Assembly (NCBI RefSeq): GCF_021026195.1 | Contig: NZ_JAJNCT010000005.1 | Location: forward strand, 275,231 to 339,230 | Source of the DNA: Comamonas koreensis | GTDB taxonomy: Bacteria; Pseudomonadota; Gammaproteobacteria; Burkholderiales; Burkholderiaceae_C | Direction of reading: 5' to 3' | DNA length: 64,000 bases | Shown here: one piece after another, positions 25,001-35,941 of the stretch | How positions within the stretch are numbered: the first letter of the stretch is position 1 | Layout: each line of letters starts with the position of its first letter | Position numbers and translations under genes: made by a program | Notes under the pieces: generated by a model | Told to the model about the DNA's origin: nothing | Databases searched by the model: none | Seen by the model: the letters and a program-made list of their open reading frames with translations, nothing else

Positions 25001-27862
25001 ATGACCCAGTTTGCTAAAGAAACATTGCCGATCAGCCTGGAAGAGGAAATGCGCCGCAGCTACCTCGATTACGCGATGAGCGTGATCGTCGGCCGGGCTC
25101 TGCCAGATGCCCGAGACGGCATGAAACCGGTGCACCGCCGGGTTCTGTATGCGATGCATGAGCTGAACAATGATTGGAACCGCCCATATAAGAAGAGCGC
25201 GCGTATTGTGGGTGACGTCATTGGTAAGTACCACCCGCACGGCGACAGCGCGGTATACGACACCATTGTGCGCATGGCCCAGGATTTCTCGCTGCGCCAC
25301 ATGCTGGTCGATGGCCAGGGTAACTTCGGCTCGGTGGACGGTGACAGTGCTGCGGCCATGCGTTATACCGAAATCCGCCTGTCCAAGATCGCCCACGAGA
25401 TGCTGGCCGATATCGACAAGGAGACCGTCGACTTCGGCCCCAACTATGACGGCTCGGAAAGCGAGCCGTTGGTGCTGCCCGCGCGCGTGCCCAATCTGCT
25501 GATCAATGGATCGGCCGGTATTGCGGTGGGTATGGCCACCAATATTCCTCCGCACAATCTGAATGAAGTGGTGGATGCCTGCCTGCATCTGCTGCACCAC
25601 AGCGATGCCACGGTCGACGACCTGATGGAGATCGTGCCCGCGCCCGACTTCCCTACAGCCGGCATCATCTACGGCATCAACGGCGTCAAGGAAGGCTACC
25701 GCACCGGCCGCGGCAAGGTGGTGATGCGCGCCAAGGTGCACTTTGAAGATATCGACAAGGGCCAGCGCCAGTCGATCATCGTCGACGAGCTCCCCTACCA
25801 GGTCAACAAGAAGACCTTGCAGGAACGCATGGCCGAGCTGGTGCACGAGAAGAAGATCGAAGGCATCAGCCACATCCAGGACGAATCGGACAAGTCCGGC
25901 ATGCGTTTGGTGATCGAGCTCAAGCGCGGCGAAGTGCCTGAAGTGGTGCTGAACAATCTGTACAAGCAGACCCAGCTGCAGGACACCTTTGGCATGAACA
26001 TGGTGGCGCTGGTCAATGGCCAGCCCAAGCTGTGTAACCTGAAGGACCTGATCAAGGTATTCCTGGAGCACCGCCGTGAAGTGGTGACGCGCCGCACGGT
26101 GTATGAGCTGCGCAAGGCACGTGACCGTGGCCATGTGCTCGAAGGCCTGGCCGTTGCCCTGGCCAATATCGATGACTTCATCGCCATCATCCGCAACGCC
26201 CCCACCCCACCGGTGGCCAAGGCCGAGCTGATGGCCAAGAGCTGGGACAGCAAGCTGGTGCGCGAGATGCTCACCCGCACGCGCACCGATGGCGGCCTCG
26301 TCAATGCCGACGACTACCGCCCCGAAGGCCTGGAACTGGAATTCGGCATGCAGCAGGACGGCCTCTACCGCCTGTCCGAAACGCAAGCGCAGGAAATCCT
26401 GCAGATGCGTCTGCAGCGCCTGACCGGTCTGGAGCAAGACAAGATCGTTGCCGAGTACAAGGACATCATGGCGGTCATCGAAGACCTGCTGGATATCCTG
26501 GCCAAGCCCGAGCGGGTGTCGACCATCATCGGCGAAGAGCTGGTGGCCCTGAAGACCGAGTTTGGCCAGACCAAGCTGGGCGCACGCCGCAGCCAGGTGG
26601 AATACAGTGCGCAAGACCTGTCCACCGAAGACCTGATCACCCCGACCGACATGGTGGTGACCTTGTCGCACACCGGCTATATCAAGAGTCAGCCGCTGAG
26701 CGAATACCGCTCGCAAAAACGTGGCGGGCGCGGCAAGCAGGCCACGGCAACGAAGGAAGACGACTGGATCGACCAGCTCTTCATCGCCAACACGCACGAC
26801 TACCTGCTGTGCTTCTCCAACCGGGGCCGCCTGTACTGGCTGAAGGTCTGGGAAGTGCCTGCCGGCTCGCGTGGCTCGCGTGGCCGCCCCATCGTCAACA
26901 TGTTCCCGCTGCAGGACGACGAGAAGATCAACGTGGTGCTGCCGCTGACCGGCGAGTACCGCAGCTTCCCGGCCGATCACTATGTCTTCATGGCCACCCG
27001 CATGGGCACCGTCAAGAAGACCTCGCTGGACGAGTTCAGCAACCCGCGCAAGGCCGGCATCATCGCCGTGGGCCTCGATGATGGCGACGTGCTGATTGGC
27101 GCGGCGCTGACCGAAGGCCGGCATGACGTGATGCTGTTCAGCGATGGCGGCAAGGCCGTGCGCTTTGATGAAAACGATGTGCGCCCGATGGGCCGCAATG
27201 CGCGCGGCGTGCGCGGCATGAACATCGACGACAGCCAGAACCTGATCGCCATGCTGGTGGCCGAGCAGCACCCGGCCGAAGTCGAAGCCCGCAAGGCCAA
27301 GGACGCACTGGACAACCTGCAGATCCGCGACAAGGAACTGCAAGATGCCCAGGCACCTGCCGCCGAAATCGAGGCCGTGCGCAAGCAGATCGACGAGGCC
27401 CGCGCCGCGCTGGAAGCGGCCGACCTGGCGGCCATTGCTGCACTGGGAGAGCTGCCGCGCGAAACCCTGCACAGCGTGCTGACCGCCACCGAAAACGGCT
27501 ACGGCAAACGCACCTCGATCGTTGAATACACCCGCCATGGCCGTGGCACCAAGGGCATGATCGCGATCCAGCAATCGGAACGCAATGGCAAGGTGGTGGC
27601 TGCCACGCTGGTGAGCCCGGATGACCAGATCATGCTGATCACCGACACTGGTGTGCTGGTGCGAACCCGGGTGGCCGAGATCCGCGAGATGGGCCGCGCC
27701 ACGCAGGGCGTGACCCTGATCAGCCTGGATGCAGGCGCCAAGCTGAGCGGGCTGCAACGCATTGTCGAGAACGATGCGCAGGCTGACGAGAACGCCGAAG
27801 CCGCCGACGGTGCGGAAGCGGCGGACGGCGACGAAGCCCAGAACCCCGCAGACGGCTCCTAA
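25001..27862 (+). CDS. gyrA: DNA gyrase subunit A
   Basis: 953 residues, longer than the ~875 of E. coli. The breakage-reunion domain starts [20 protein letters not shown]; the quinolone region reads [20 protein letters not shown], so the usual resistance positions Ser and Asp are wild type; the active Tyr is in [11 protein letters not shown]. The beta-pinwheel domain includes the GyrA box QKRGGRGKQ. Extra length comes from a charged, probably coiled-coil insertion at about residues 755-812 between pinwheel blades and an acidic tail ([20 protein letters not shown]). Gyrase introduces negative supercoils with GyrB. It precedes serC as in many beta- and gammaproteobacteria. Confidence 0.98.
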   Translation: MTQFAKETLPISLEEEMRRSYLDYAMSVIVGRALPDARDGMKPVHRRVLYAMHELNNDWNRPYKKSARIVGDVIGKYHPHGDSAVYDTIVRMAQDFSLRHMLVDGQGNFGSVDGDSAAAMRYTEIRLSKIAHEMLADIDKETVDFGPNYDGSESEPLVLPARVPNLLINGSAGIAVGMATNIPPHNLNEVVDACLHLLHHSDATVDDLMEIVPAPDFPTAGIIYGINGVKEGYRTGRGKVVMRAKVHFEDIDKGQRQSIIVDELPYQVNKKTLQERMAELVHEKKIEGISHIQDESDKSGMRLVIELKRGEVPEVVLNNLYKQTQLQDTFGMNMVALVNGQPKLCNLKDLIKVFLEHRREVVTRRTVYELRKARDRGHVLEGLAVALANIDDFIAIIRNAPTPPVAKAELMAKSWDSKLVREMLTRTRTDGGLVNADDYRPEGLELEFGMQQDGLYRLSETQAQEILQMRLQRLTGLEQDKIVAEYKDIMAVIEDLLDILAKPERVSTIIGEELVALKTEFGQTKLGARRSQVEYSAQDLSTEDLITPTDMVVTLSHTGYIKSQPLSEYRSQKRGGRGKQATATKEDDWIDQLFIANTHDYLLCFSNRGRLYWLKVWEVPAGSRGSRGRPIVNMFPLQDDEKINVVLPLTGEYRSFPADHYVFMATRMGTVKKTSLDEFSNPRKAGIIAVGLDDGDVLIGAALTEGRHDVMLFSDGGKAVRFDENDVRPMGRNARGVRGMNIDDSQNLIAMLVAEQHPAEVEARKAKDALDNLQIRDKELQDAQAPAAEIEAVRKQIDEARAALEAADLAAIAALGELPRETLHSVLTATENGYGKRTSIVEYTRHGRGTKGMIAIQQSERNGKVVAATLVSPDDQIMLITDTGVLVRTRVAEIREMGRATQGVTLISLDAGAKLSGLQRIVENDAQADENAEAADGAEAADGDEAQNPADGS

Positions 27863-27872
27863 GCCTGCACCG

Positions 27873-27900
27873 AAAAAGCCATGTTGCGACATGGCTTTTT
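27873..27900 (+). terminator. Terminator after gyrA
   Basis: AAAAAGCCATGT / ACATGGCTTTTT hairpin with a four-base loop and T run, 10 nt after the stop codon. Confidence 0.88.
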
Positions 27901-27966
27901 CCTGCCCATTTTTGCTCCTTTTTTCATAGCTATCACTGCTCGCTGCGCGAGCCAACAAGGCCTTCC

Positions 27967-29070
27967 ATGCAACGCCCCTATAACTTCTCGGCCGGTCCGG
28001 CCGCCATCCCTGAAGACGTGCTGCAGCAAGCAGCCAGCGAGATGCTGGACTGGCGCGGCAGCGGCATGAGCGTGATGGAGATGAGCCACCGGGGCAAGGA
28101 GTTCATCTCGATCTGCGAGAAGGCAGAGGCCGACTTCCGCCAACTGCTGGCGGTGCCGCAGAACTTCCACATCCTGTTCATGCAAGGCGGCGGTCTGGCA
28201 GAGAACGCCATCGTGCCGCTGAACCTGTCGCAAGGCGGCGCGGTCGATTTTGTCGTCACGGGCAGCTGGAGCCAGAAGTCCACCAAGGAAGCGGCCAAGT
28301 TCTGCAACGCCGCCGTGGCTGCGACGGACGAAGCCCAGGGCTTTACCCATATCCCCGACCCCGCCAGCTGGAAGCTGCGTGGCGATGCGCGCTATGTGCA
28401 CATCTGCAGCAACGAAACCATCAATGGCGTGGAGTTCCAGCAGCTGCCCGACCTGGCCAGCCTGGGCTGCCAGGCGCCGCTGGTGATCGACTTCTCGTCG
28501 CATGTGGCATCGCGCAGTGTGGACTGGAGCCGCGTTGGCCTGGCCTTTGGTGGTGCGCAGAAGAACCTGGGCCCGGCGGGCCTGACCCTGGTCGTCGTGC
28601 GCGATGACCTGCTGGGCCACGCAATGGCCATGTGCCCCAGCGCCTTCAACTACCGCCTGGTGGCCGACAACCAATCGATGTACAACACGCCGCCGACCTG
28701 GGGCATCTACATCGCCGGCCTGACCTTTGAATGGATTCTGCGCCAGCAAGAAGGCGCTGCCAGCGGCGTTGCCGCGCTGGAAGCCCGCAACACCGCCAAG
28801 GCCGAGCTGCTCTACCAGGCCATCGATGGCTCGCAGCTCTACGAAAACCGCGTCGCACGTGACTGCCGCTCGCGCATGAATGTGCCCTTCTTCCTCAAGG
28901 ATGAATCGCGCAACCAGGCTTTCCTCGACGGCGCCAAGGCGCGCGGTCTGCTGCAGCTCAAGGGCCACAAGTCCGTGGGCGGCATGCGTGCCAGCATCTA
29001 CAACGCCATGCCGCTGGCAGGCGTGCAGGCGCTGGTGGACTATATGCAAAGTTTTGAAAAACAGGGCTGA
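27967..29070 (+). CDS. serC: Phosphoserine aminotransferase
   Basis: 367 residues, family-typical. It starts with [17 protein letters not shown], has the substrate-site segment [14 protein letters not shown], and the PLP lysine lies in [12 protein letters not shown] near residue 200. It makes 3-phosphoserine from 3-phosphohydroxypyruvate and the pyridoxal pathway intermediate. It is the first gene after the gyrA terminator and opens the supraoperon with pheA and tyrA. Confidence 0.97.
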   Translation: MQRPYNFSAGPAAIPEDVLQQAASEMLDWRGSGMSVMEMSHRGKEFISICEKAEADFRQLLAVPQNFHILFMQGGGLAENAIVPLNLSQGGAVDFVVTGSWSQKSTKEAAKFCNAAVAATDEAQGFTHIPDPASWKLRGDARYVHICSNETINGVEFQQLPDLASLGCQAPLVIDFSSHVASRSVDWSRVGLAFGGAQKNLGPAGLTLVVVRDDLLGHAMAMCPSAFNYRLVADNQSMYNTPPTWGIYIAGLTFEWILRQQEGAASGVAALEARNTAKAELLYQAIDGSQLYENRVARDCRSRMNVPFFLKDESRNQAFLDGAKARGLLQLKGHKSVGGMRASIYNAMPLAGVQALVDYMQSFEKQG

Positions 29071-29168
29071 TCATCAACGCCCCGGTTTTGTCCGGGAAAC
29101 ACTCTTACGTTATTCTTACTGGTTGGCAGCCTCCTTGGGAGCTGCCCGCACCGCATACCCAGGCCACC

Positions 29169-30269
29169 ATGAGCACTTCACCCCAAGCGTCCCCCGAACT
29201 TGCCGCACTGCGCGTCCAGATTGACAATCTCGACACGCAACTGCTGACCTTGCTGAACCAGCGCGCCCTGGTTGCCGAACGGGTGGGCGAGCTGAAAAAA
29301 CGCGAAGGCACGCCCTTCTTCCGCCCGGACCGGGTCGCCCAGGTCATCCAGAAGATTGAAAACGCCAACCCCGGCCCCTTGAAGGCCGCCCATGTCTCGG
29401 CCATCTGGCGCGAGATCATGTCCGCCTGCCTGGCGCTGGAATCGCCCCAGCGCGTCGCCATCCTGGGCCCGGCCGGCACCTTCTGTGAAGAAGCGGCCAT
29501 CCAGTACTTCGGTGGCGCCGCCGACATCAAGTACTGCAACAGTTTTGAAGAGGTCTTCCATTCCACCGCCGCAGGCAGCGCCCAGTTTGGCGTGGTCGGT
29601 GTGGAGAACTCGAACGAAGGCGTGGTCACCCGTTCGCTGGACATGTTCCTGCACACGCCCTGCCATGTGGTGGGCGAGGTGAGCCTGCTGATCCGCCACA
29701 ACCTGATGCGCACGACCAACTCGCTCGAAGGCATCGAGGTCGTGGCCGCGCACCCCCAGGCGCTGGCCCAGTGCCAGGGCTGGCTGTCCAAGCACCTTCC
29801 CCATGCCGAGCGCCGCCCGGTCGAGAGCAATGCCGAAGGCGCGCGCCTGGCCGCGCTGCACCCCAACATGGCCGGCATCGCCGGTGAGCGCGCTGCCCAG
29901 CAATACGGCCTGCACATCATCAGCCACGCCATCCAGGATGACGCCTACAACCGTACGCGTTTTGCGATCATCTGCCTGCCCCACACCTTGGCCACGCCAG
30001 AGCCCAGTGGCAAGGATTGCACCAGCCTGGTCGTCTCGGTGCCCAACCGCCCCGGCGCCGTGCATGAGCTGCTGATGCCGCTGAGCAAGCATGGCGTGTC
30101 GATGACGCGCTTCGAATCCCGCCCGGCCCGCACCGGCCAGTGGGAATACTATTTCTATATTGATCTGGACGGCCACCCGTCGCAGCCCCATGTGGCCAAG
30201 GCCCTGGAAGAGCTGCGCGGGCTGTGTGCGTTCTACAAGGTGCTCGGCGCCTACCCTGTCGGGAGTTGA
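29169..30269 (+). CDS. pheA: Bifunctional chorismate mutase/prephenate dehydratase (P-protein)
   Basis: 366 residues from ATG 29169. The frame is open further upstream but the chorismate mutase domain begins just after this Met (LRVQIDNLDTQLLTLLNQRA). The dehydratase domain follows (GPAGTFCEEAAIQYFG at about 100) and an ACT regulatory domain closes the protein (VSVPNRPGAVHELLMPLSKH, ESRPARTGQWEYYFYIDLDG), where phenylalanine feedback inhibition is expected. It converts chorismate to phenylpyruvate. It is 98 nt after serC and 4 nt before tyrA. Confidence 0.97.
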   Translation: MSTSPQASPELAALRVQIDNLDTQLLTLLNQRALVAERVGELKKREGTPFFRPDRVAQVIQKIENANPGPLKAAHVSAIWREIMSACLALESPQRVAILGPAGTFCEEAAIQYFGGAADIKYCNSFEEVFHSTAAGSAQFGVVGVENSNEGVVTRSLDMFLHTPCHVVGEVSLLIRHNLMRTTNSLEGIEVVAAHPQALAQCQGWLSKHLPHAERRPVESNAEGARLAALHPNMAGIAGERAAQQYGLHIISHAIQDDAYNRTRFAIICLPHTLATPEPSGKDCTSLVVSVPNRPGAVHELLMPLSKHGVSMTRFESRPARTGQWEYYFYIDLDGHPSQPHVAKALEELRGLCAFYKVLGAYPVGS

Positions 30270-30273
30270 ATCG

Positions 30274-31185
30274 GTGAAAAAGTTTGAACATATGGCGCTG
30301 ATCGGCTGCGGGCTGATGGGCGGCTCATTTGCCCTCGCAGCCAAACGGGCCGGGCTGGTCAAACGCATTGTCGGCTACAGCAAGTCGCCATCCACCACCA
30401 GCCGCGCGCGCCAGATGGGCGTCATCGATGAAGAGGCCAGCTCGGCCCTGCAAGCCGTCTCGGGCGCCGATCTGGTACTGCTGGCCGTCCCGGTCGCATC
30501 AACCGAGTCGACCCTGGCCAACATCAAGCACCTGATCAACCCCGACACCCTGGTGATGGATGTAGGTTCGACCAAGATGGATGTGGTCGCTTCTGCGCGC
30601 CGTGCGCTGCGCGACCGCTTTGGCTGCTTTGTACCGGCCCACCCCATCACCGGCAAGGAAGTCTTCGGCGTGGACCATGCCGACGTCAACCTCTACCGCG
30701 ATGCACAGGTGGTGCTCACCCCTACCGAGCTGACCAAGGTGGCCCAGCTGCGCCAGGCCGAAGCCATCTGGAAAGCCATTGGTTCCCATGTGACCAGCAT
30801 GGCGCCGGAGCAGCATGATGCTGCGCTGGCCGCCAGCAGCCATGCGCCGCACCTGGTGGCCATGGCCTATATGAACTCGCTGCTGTCGCAAGATGGCGCG
30901 CACCGCATGCTGTCGCTGGCGGGCCCCGGGTTTCGTGATTTCACCCGCATTGCTGCGGCCGAGCCGCAGATGTGGCGGGATATCTTCCTGGCCAACCGCA
31001 GCGAGATCCTCAAGCAGATCCAGTCCTTGCAGCACATGCTGGGCAGCTACGAGGCCGCCTTGCTGAGCGATGACCAGCCCGCGCTGGAGCACTTGCTGCG
31101 CGAAGCCAGCAGCACCCGCGCGCAGTGGAAGCAAGGCAAGCTCTACACGCCCGAGTCACTCTCCAAGCACAAAACCACCGCTTGA
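30274..31185 (+). CDS. tyrA: Prephenate dehydrogenase
   Basis: 303 residues starting at GTG 30274, chosen because GGGAG lies 8 nt before it and it follows the pheA stop by 4 nt. The NAD-binding loop is GCGLMGGSFALAAKRAG; the conserved substrate segment is PAHPITGKEVFG, followed by SSHAPHLVAMAY. It oxidises prephenate to 4-hydroxyphenylpyruvate in tyrosine synthesis. It is a monofunctional form without a chorismate mutase domain, which pheA supplies. A strong terminator follows it. Confidence 0.96.
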   Translation: MKKFEHMALIGCGLMGGSFALAAKRAGLVKRIVGYSKSPSTTSRARQMGVIDEEASSALQAVSGADLVLLAVPVASTESTLANIKHLINPDTLVMDVGSTKMDVVASARRALRDRFGCFVPAHPITGKEVFGVDHADVNLYRDAQVVLTPTELTKVAQLRQAEAIWKAIGSHVTSMAPEQHDAALAASSHAPHLVAMAYMNSLLSQDGAHRMLSLAGPGFRDFTRIAAAEPQMWRDIFLANRSEILKQIQSLQHMLGSYEAALLSDDQPALEHLLREASSTRAQWKQGKLYTPESLSKHKTTA

Positions 31186-31232
31186 TCCGCACAGCACCCA
31201 CACTGGCCCAGCCGGTGGACGGATAATAGCGA

Positions 31233-31270
31233 GTGGCGCTGCCTGGCACCGGGCAGCGCCACCTTCTTTT
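31233..31270 (+). terminator. Strong hairpin between tyrA and aroA-cmk
   Basis: Perfect 11-bp stem GTGGCGCTGCC / GGCAGCGCCAC followed by CTTCTTTT. It splits the supraoperon: the downstream gene needs its own promoter or read-through. Confidence 0.8.
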
Positions 31271-31331
31271 GCGACCACCGCGCCGCCTGCGCCGCAGGCC
31301 TGGCGCTACTACCCCACAGCAGAGCCCCGCC

Positions 31332-33419
31332 ATGTTCTCCACTGCATTTCTCGATATCCCCGCCTTGCAAAGCGCCCATGGTGAAGTGCAGCTACCCGGC
31401 TCCAAAAGCATCTCCAACCGCGTGCTGCTGCTGGCCGCACTAAGCGCGGGCACCACCACCATCCATGACCTGCTGGACTCCGACGACACCCAGGTGATGC
31501 TGCGCGCGCTGGAGCAACTGGGCTGCGCCGTGGTGCGCAGCACCGATCCGGCCCACCTCAACAGCTACCACATCACCGGCATTGCCGGTCCGTTGGCGCC
31601 TGCGCTGGCGGCCCGCAGCACCGCGCTGTTCCTGGGCAATGCCGGCACTGCGATGCGGCCGCTGACCGCTGCGCTGGCCCTGCTGGGCGGCCATTTCGAG
31701 ATGAGCGGCGTGCCCCGCATGCACGAGCGCCCCATTGGCGACCTGGTCGATGCACTGCGCCAGCTGGGCTGCCAGATCGACTACCTGGGCAACGAAGGCT
31801 TTCCACCGCTGCGCATCCAGCCGGTGACGGCCGCGCAGCTGCAGCTGAACACACCCATCACCGTGCGCGGTGATGTCTCCAGCCAGTTCCTCACCGCCTT
31901 GCTGATGGCCCTGCCGCTGGTGGCTACGCGCCAGGACATCGTCATTGAAGTGGCCGGCGAGCTGATCTCCAAGCCCTATATCCACATCACCCTGGAGCTG
32001 CTCAAGCGCTTTGGCATCCAGATCAAGAACGAGCAGTGGCAGCGCTTTACCGTGCTGGCCGGCAGCCGTTACCAGTCCCCGCACGAGATCCATGTCGAGG
32101 CCGATGCCTCGTCGGCCAGCTACTTCATCGCGCTGGGCGCCATTGCCGCCAGCAAGGGCAGCAAGCCCAATGCGCAGGGCGGCACCTCCACGGTGGACCG
32201 GGTCGTCAAGGTCATGGGCGTGGGCGCGCAATCCATCCAGGGCGATATCCGCTTTGTTGATGCGGCACGCGCAATGGGCGCCGCCATCACCAGCGGCCCC
32301 AACTGGCTGGAGATCCGCCGGGGTGCCTGGCCGCTGCAGGCCATCGACATGGACTGCAACCACATCCCCGATGCGGCGATGACCTTGGCGGCAATGGCGC
32401 TGTATGCCAACGGCACCACCACCTTGCGCAATATTGCCAGCTGGCGCGTCAAGGAAACCGACCGTCTGGCGGCGATGGCCATCGAGCTGCGCAAGCTGGG
32501 CGCCGTGGTGGAGGAAGGCGCAGACTACCTGACCATCACTCCGCCGGCCAACCGCGAGGCCTGGAAGCCCGCCAGCATCCACACCTATGACGACCACCGC
32601 GTGGCGATGTGCTTCTCGCTGGCCGCCTTCAACCCGGCCGGCCTGCCGGTGCGCATTGAAGACCCCAAGTGCGTGGCCAAGACCTTCCCTGGTTACTTCG
32701 AGGCCATGTTCTCGGCCGTGCGCGCCGTGCCTGGCTCGATCCCGGTGATCTGCATCGACGGGCCCAGCGCCTCGGGCAAGGGCACGGTAGCCTCGGCCGT
32801 GGCACAGCAGCTGGGCTACCACCTGCTCGACTCGGGTGCGCTCTACCGCATCACCGGGCTGGCCGCCACGCGTGCCGGCATCCCGATCGATGCCGAGCAT
32901 GCCAGCCAGATTGCCGCGCTGATTTCGCAGATGGATATCCAGTTCGGCGCCGACCAGCGCGTGCGCCTTGATGGCGAGGACATCAGCCTGGCGATTCGCA
33001 GTGAAGAAGCGGGCACCAACGCCTCCCTGGTCTCCACGCTGCCCGCCGTGCGCCAGGCGCTGGTGCAGGCCCAGCATGATTTTCGCCAGCTGCCGGGCTT
33101 GGTGGCCGACGGGCGCGACATGGGCACGGTGATTTTCCCGCTCGCCCCTTTGAAGGTCTACCTGACAGCCAGTGCAGCCAAGCGCGCCGAGCGCCGCTAT
33201 AAACAGTTGATTGAAAAAGGAATACCGGCTACAATAGCCGACCTTCGTGCTGACTTGGAGGCACGCGATGCGCGCGACATGAACCGCGCCACCGCCCCCT
33301 TGCATGCAGCGCAGGATGCATTCTTGCTGGACAACTCCGAGATGAGCGTGGACAACGCGGTCGCTCAGGTGCTGTCCTGGTGGGAAAAGCGACAGCCGTT
33401 TGGCAAAGAACAGGCCTGA
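31332..33419 (+). CDS. aroA-cmk: Fused EPSP synthase and cytidylate kinase
   Basis: 695 residues from ATG 31332. Residues 1-440 are 3-phosphoshikimate 1-carboxyvinyltransferase ([50 protein letters not shown]). Residues about 465-695 are cytidylate kinase with P-loop [23 protein letters not shown] and [13 protein letters not shown]. The two activities (aromatic pathway; CMP/dCMP phosphorylation) are chemically unrelated; in other bacteria aroA and cmk are neighbouring genes, and here they are one frame without a stop, joined by [16 protein letters not shown]. Such fusions are known in Comamonadaceae. The kinase part carries an internal promoter for rpsA. Confidence 0.96.
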   Translation: MFSTAFLDIPALQSAHGEVQLPGSKSISNRVLLLAALSAGTTTIHDLLDSDDTQVMLRALEQLGCAVVRSTDPAHLNSYHITGIAGPLAPALAARSTALFLGNAGTAMRPLTAALALLGGHFEMSGVPRMHERPIGDLVDALRQLGCQIDYLGNEGFPPLRIQPVTAAQLQLNTPITVRGDVSSQFLTALLMALPLVATRQDIVIEVAGELISKPYIHITLELLKRFGIQIKNEQWQRFTVLAGSRYQSPHEIHVEADASSASYFIALGAIAASKGSKPNAQGGTSTVDRVVKVMGVGAQSIQGDIRFVDAARAMGAAITSGPNWLEIRRGAWPLQAIDMDCNHIPDAAMTLAAMALYANGTTTLRNIASWRVKETDRLAAMAIELRKLGAVVEEGADYLTITPPANREAWKPASIHTYDDHRVAMCFSLAAFNPAGLPVRIEDPKCVAKTFPGYFEAMFSAVRAVPGSIPVICIDGPSASGKGTVASAVAQQLGYHLLDSGALYRITGLAATRAGIPIDAEHASQIAALISQMDIQFGADQRVRLDGEDISLAIRSEEAGTNASLVSTLPAVRQALVQAQHDFRQLPGLVADGRDMGTVIFPLAPLKVYLTASAAKRAERRYKQLIEKGIPATIADLRADLEARDARDMNRATAPLHAAQDAFLLDNSEMSVDNAVAQVLSWWEKRQPFGKEQA
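33207..33235 (+). promoter_or_regulatory. Sigma-70 promoter inside cmk, for rpsA
   Basis: TTGATT (33207-33212), a 17-nt spacer and TACAAT (33230-33235), about 385 nt before the rpsA start and within the cytidylate-kinase reading frame. E. coli rpsA also has promoters inside the upstream cmk gene. Confidence 0.6.
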
Positions 33420-33620
33420 AGCGCCCCGCGCGCCTCGCACCTGCCTTTGGCGCCGGTGTTACCCGCCCCTGCAGCCTTCTACTGGTGGATCTAGCCGCCA
33501 TGGGTTGCCGGGTTGTTTAACTTTGAACCCCGTGGTGTCATAACCACACAACCTGCACGGCCAGCCTTAAAAACGTCAGCAATGGTGCTGCCGGAAACCT
33601 GCCCGTGTCTAAGGAAATAC

Positions 33621-35303
33621 ATGTCTGAATCTTTTGCCGCCCTTTTTGAAGAGTCGTTGACACGCACCGAAATGCGTCCTGGCGAAGTGATCACTGCTGA
33701 AGTCGTGCGCGTTGAGCACAACTTCGTGGTGGTGAACGCCGGCTTGAAGTCCGAAGCCTATGTGCCAATCGACGAATTCAAGAACGACCAGGGCGAAATC
33801 GAAGTCCAAGTGGGCGACTTCGTGTCCGTGGCCATCGGTTCAATCGAAAACGGCTACGGCGACACCATTCTGTCGCGCGACACCGCCAAGCGTCTGGCTT
33901 CCTGGCTGGCCCTGGAAAAGGCGCTGGAATCGGGCGAATTCGTGACCGGCACCACCTCCGGCAAGGTCAAGGGCGGTCTGACCGTTCTGGTCAACGGCAT
34001 CCGTGCCTTCCTGCCAGGCTCGCTGATCGACACCCGTCCGATCAAGGACCTGACCCCTTACGAAAACAAGACCCTGGAATTCAAGGTCATCAAGCTGGAC
34101 CGCAAGCGCAACAACGTGGTGCTGAGCCGCCGCGCTGTGGTGGAAGCCTCGATGGGCGAAGAGCGCGCCAAGCTGATGGAAACCCTCAAGGAAGGCTCCA
34201 TCGTTCAAGGCGTGGTCAAGAACATCACCGAATACGGTGCGTTCGTGGACCTGGGCGGTATCGACGGCCTGCTGCACATCACCGACATGGCATGGCGCCG
34301 CGTGCGTCACCCATCCGAAGTGGTGACCGCTGGCCAGGAAATCACCGCCAAGATCCTGAAGTTCGACACCGAAAAGAACCGTGTCTCGCTGGGTCTGAAG
34401 CAAATGGGCGACGATCCATGGATGGGCGTGTCGCGCCGTTATCCATCGAGCACCCGTCTGTTCGGCAAGGTCACCAACATTGCTGACTACGGCGCGTTCG
34501 TGGAACTGGAACCAGGCATCGAAGGTCTGGTGCACGTGTCCGAAATGGACTGGACCAACAAGAACGTTGCTCCTTCCAAGCTCGTGACCCTGGGCGACGA
34601 AGTCGAAGTCATGGTTCTGGAAATCGACGAAGACAAGCGTCGTATCTCCCTGGGCATGAAGCAGTGCAAGGCCAACCCATGGCAAGAATTCGCGCAGAAC
34701 ACCAAGCGTGGTGACCGCGTGAAGGGCCCGATCAAGTCGATCACCGACTTCGGCGTGTTCGTGGGCCTGGCCTCCGGCATCGACGGTCTGGTTCACCTGT
34801 CTGACCTGTCGTGGAACGAAACCGGCGAAGCCGCGGTTCGTAACTACAAGAAGGGCCAGGAAGTGGAAGCCATCGTGCTGGCCGTGGATGTGGACCGTGA
34901 GCGTATCTCGTTGGGCATCAAGCAGCTCGACAGCGATGCATTCACCACGTTCGCTACCGTGAACGACAAGGGCCAGATCGTGACCGGCAAGGTCAAGTCT
35001 GTGGATGCCAAGGGCGCTGAAATCGACCTGGGCGACGACATCGTCGGCTACCTGCGTGCTTCCGAAATCTCGGTGGACCGCGTGGAAGACGCTCGTTCCG
35101 TGCTCAAGGAAGGTGATGAAGTTACCGCCGTAGTGACCAATGTGGATCGCAAGAGCCGCAGCATCTCCCTGTCCATCAAGCAGAAGGACCACGCTGAACA
35201 GCAAGAAACCATGGCTTCGCTGTCGCAGCAATCGTCCAAGGAAAATGCTGGTACCACCAGCCTGGGCGCACTGCTGCGCGCCAAGCTGGACGCCGACAAG
35301 TAA
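33621..35303 (+). CDS. rpsA: 30S ribosomal protein S1
   Basis: 560 residues from ATG 33621 with AAGGA 6 nt upstream; a longer frame to 33513 is open but only covers the leader. Six S1 RNA-binding repeats follow in order (for example [80 protein letters not shown]). S1 binds mRNA on the 30S subunit and aids initiation. Codon use (CTG, GGC, CGT) is that of a highly expressed gene. The ~200-bp leader upstream may carry S1 autoregulation as in E. coli. Confidence 0.98.
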   Translation: MSESFAALFEESLTRTEMRPGEVITAEVVRVEHNFVVVNAGLKSEAYVPIDEFKNDQGEIEVQVGDFVSVAIGSIENGYGDTILSRDTAKRLASWLALEKALESGEFVTGTTSGKVKGGLTVLVNGIRAFLPGSLIDTRPIKDLTPYENKTLEFKVIKLDRKRNNVVLSRRAVVEASMGEERAKLMETLKEGSIVQGVVKNITEYGAFVDLGGIDGLLHITDMAWRRVRHPSEVVTAGQEITAKILKFDTEKNRVSLGLKQMGDDPWMGVSRRYPSSTRLFGKVTNIADYGAFVELEPGIEGLVHVSEMDWTNKNVAPSKLVTLGDEVEVMVLEIDEDKRRISLGMKQCKANPWQEFAQNTKRGDRVKGPIKSITDFGVFVGLASGIDGLVHLSDLSWNETGEAAVRNYKKGQEVEAIVLAVDVDRERISLGIKQLDSDAFTTFATVNDKGQIVTGKVKSVDAKGAEIDLGDDIVGYLRASEISVDRVEDARSVLKEGDEVTAVVTNVDRKSRSISLSIKQKDHAEQQETMASLSQQSSKENAGTTSLGALLRAKLDADK

Positions 35304-35429
35304 TTGACGGCTCCGCTACCGGCTCATGCCTTGCCAGCCTTGGTATAGTCGGTAGCTTGCAGACAAGGTGGGCGCCCAGTGCGCCCACCAATGCTTTGAC
35401 TATTTGATTCACGAAGATTCCACATTCGT

Positions 35430-35756
35430 ATGACCCGATCCGATCTGATTGAAGAGCTTGCCGCTCGCTTCCACCAGCTGACACAGCGGGATGCGGAGCA
35501 GGCCGTCAAAACGATTCTGGAGGCCATCGAAGACTCGCTGGTACGCGGACAACGCATAGAGATCCGTGGCTTTGGCAGCTTCACCATCACCCACCGCCAA
35601 CCCCGCCTGGGCCGCAACCCACGCAGCGGCGAAGCCGTGCAGGTGCCCGCCAAGCGCGTCACCCATTTCAAGCCCGGCAAGGCCTTGCGCGAATCGGTGG
35701 ACGACCCCAGCAACATCCTGACCTCAACCGCCAGCCCCAAGAACAACGACGAATAA
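35430..35756 (+). CDS. ihfB: Integration host factor subunit beta
   Basis: 108 residues of the HU/IHF family: [20 protein letters not shown] and the DNA-inserting arm [20 protein letters not shown] with a proline at the kinking position. It follows rpsA as in most proteobacteria. With IhfA it bends DNA at specific sites. A C-terminal extension of about 12 residues ([10 protein letters not shown]) goes beyond the E. coli length. Confidence 0.96.
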   Translation: MTRSDLIEELAARFHQLTQRDAEQAVKTILEAIEDSLVRGQRIEIRGFGSFTITHRQPRLGRNPRSGEAVQVPAKRVTHFKPGKALRESVDDPSNILTSTASPKNNDE

Positions 35757-35816
35757 GCGCCGGCTGAACCACCCGGATGGCCCATCTGCCCCAGGCAGTT
35801 GGAAGCCAAACCAACG

Positions 35817-35840
35817 AACGCTCCTTAAGGAGCGTTTTTT
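35817..35840 (+). terminator. Terminator after ihfB
   Basis: AACGCTCC / GGAGCGTT stem with a TTAA loop and a T6 run, about 60 nt after the stop. Confidence 0.88.
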
Positions 35841-35941
35841 ATGCCCGCCATTCCCCTCGCTGCACTGATGTCACCGAGGTACCTGTGCAATATGCTGCGG
35901 ATCGGCGCCAGCGCTATGCTGCGCTATTCCACCGTCGCCCT

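Noticed and set aside
24983-27958. A 991-codon minus-strand frame opposite gyrA
   Set aside because: gyrA is unambiguous on the plus strand; the antisense translation has no motif.
35777-35941. Longer N-terminus for the PhoD-like protein
   Set aside because: It would cross the ihfB terminator and precede the twin-arginine signal by an unrelated stretch.
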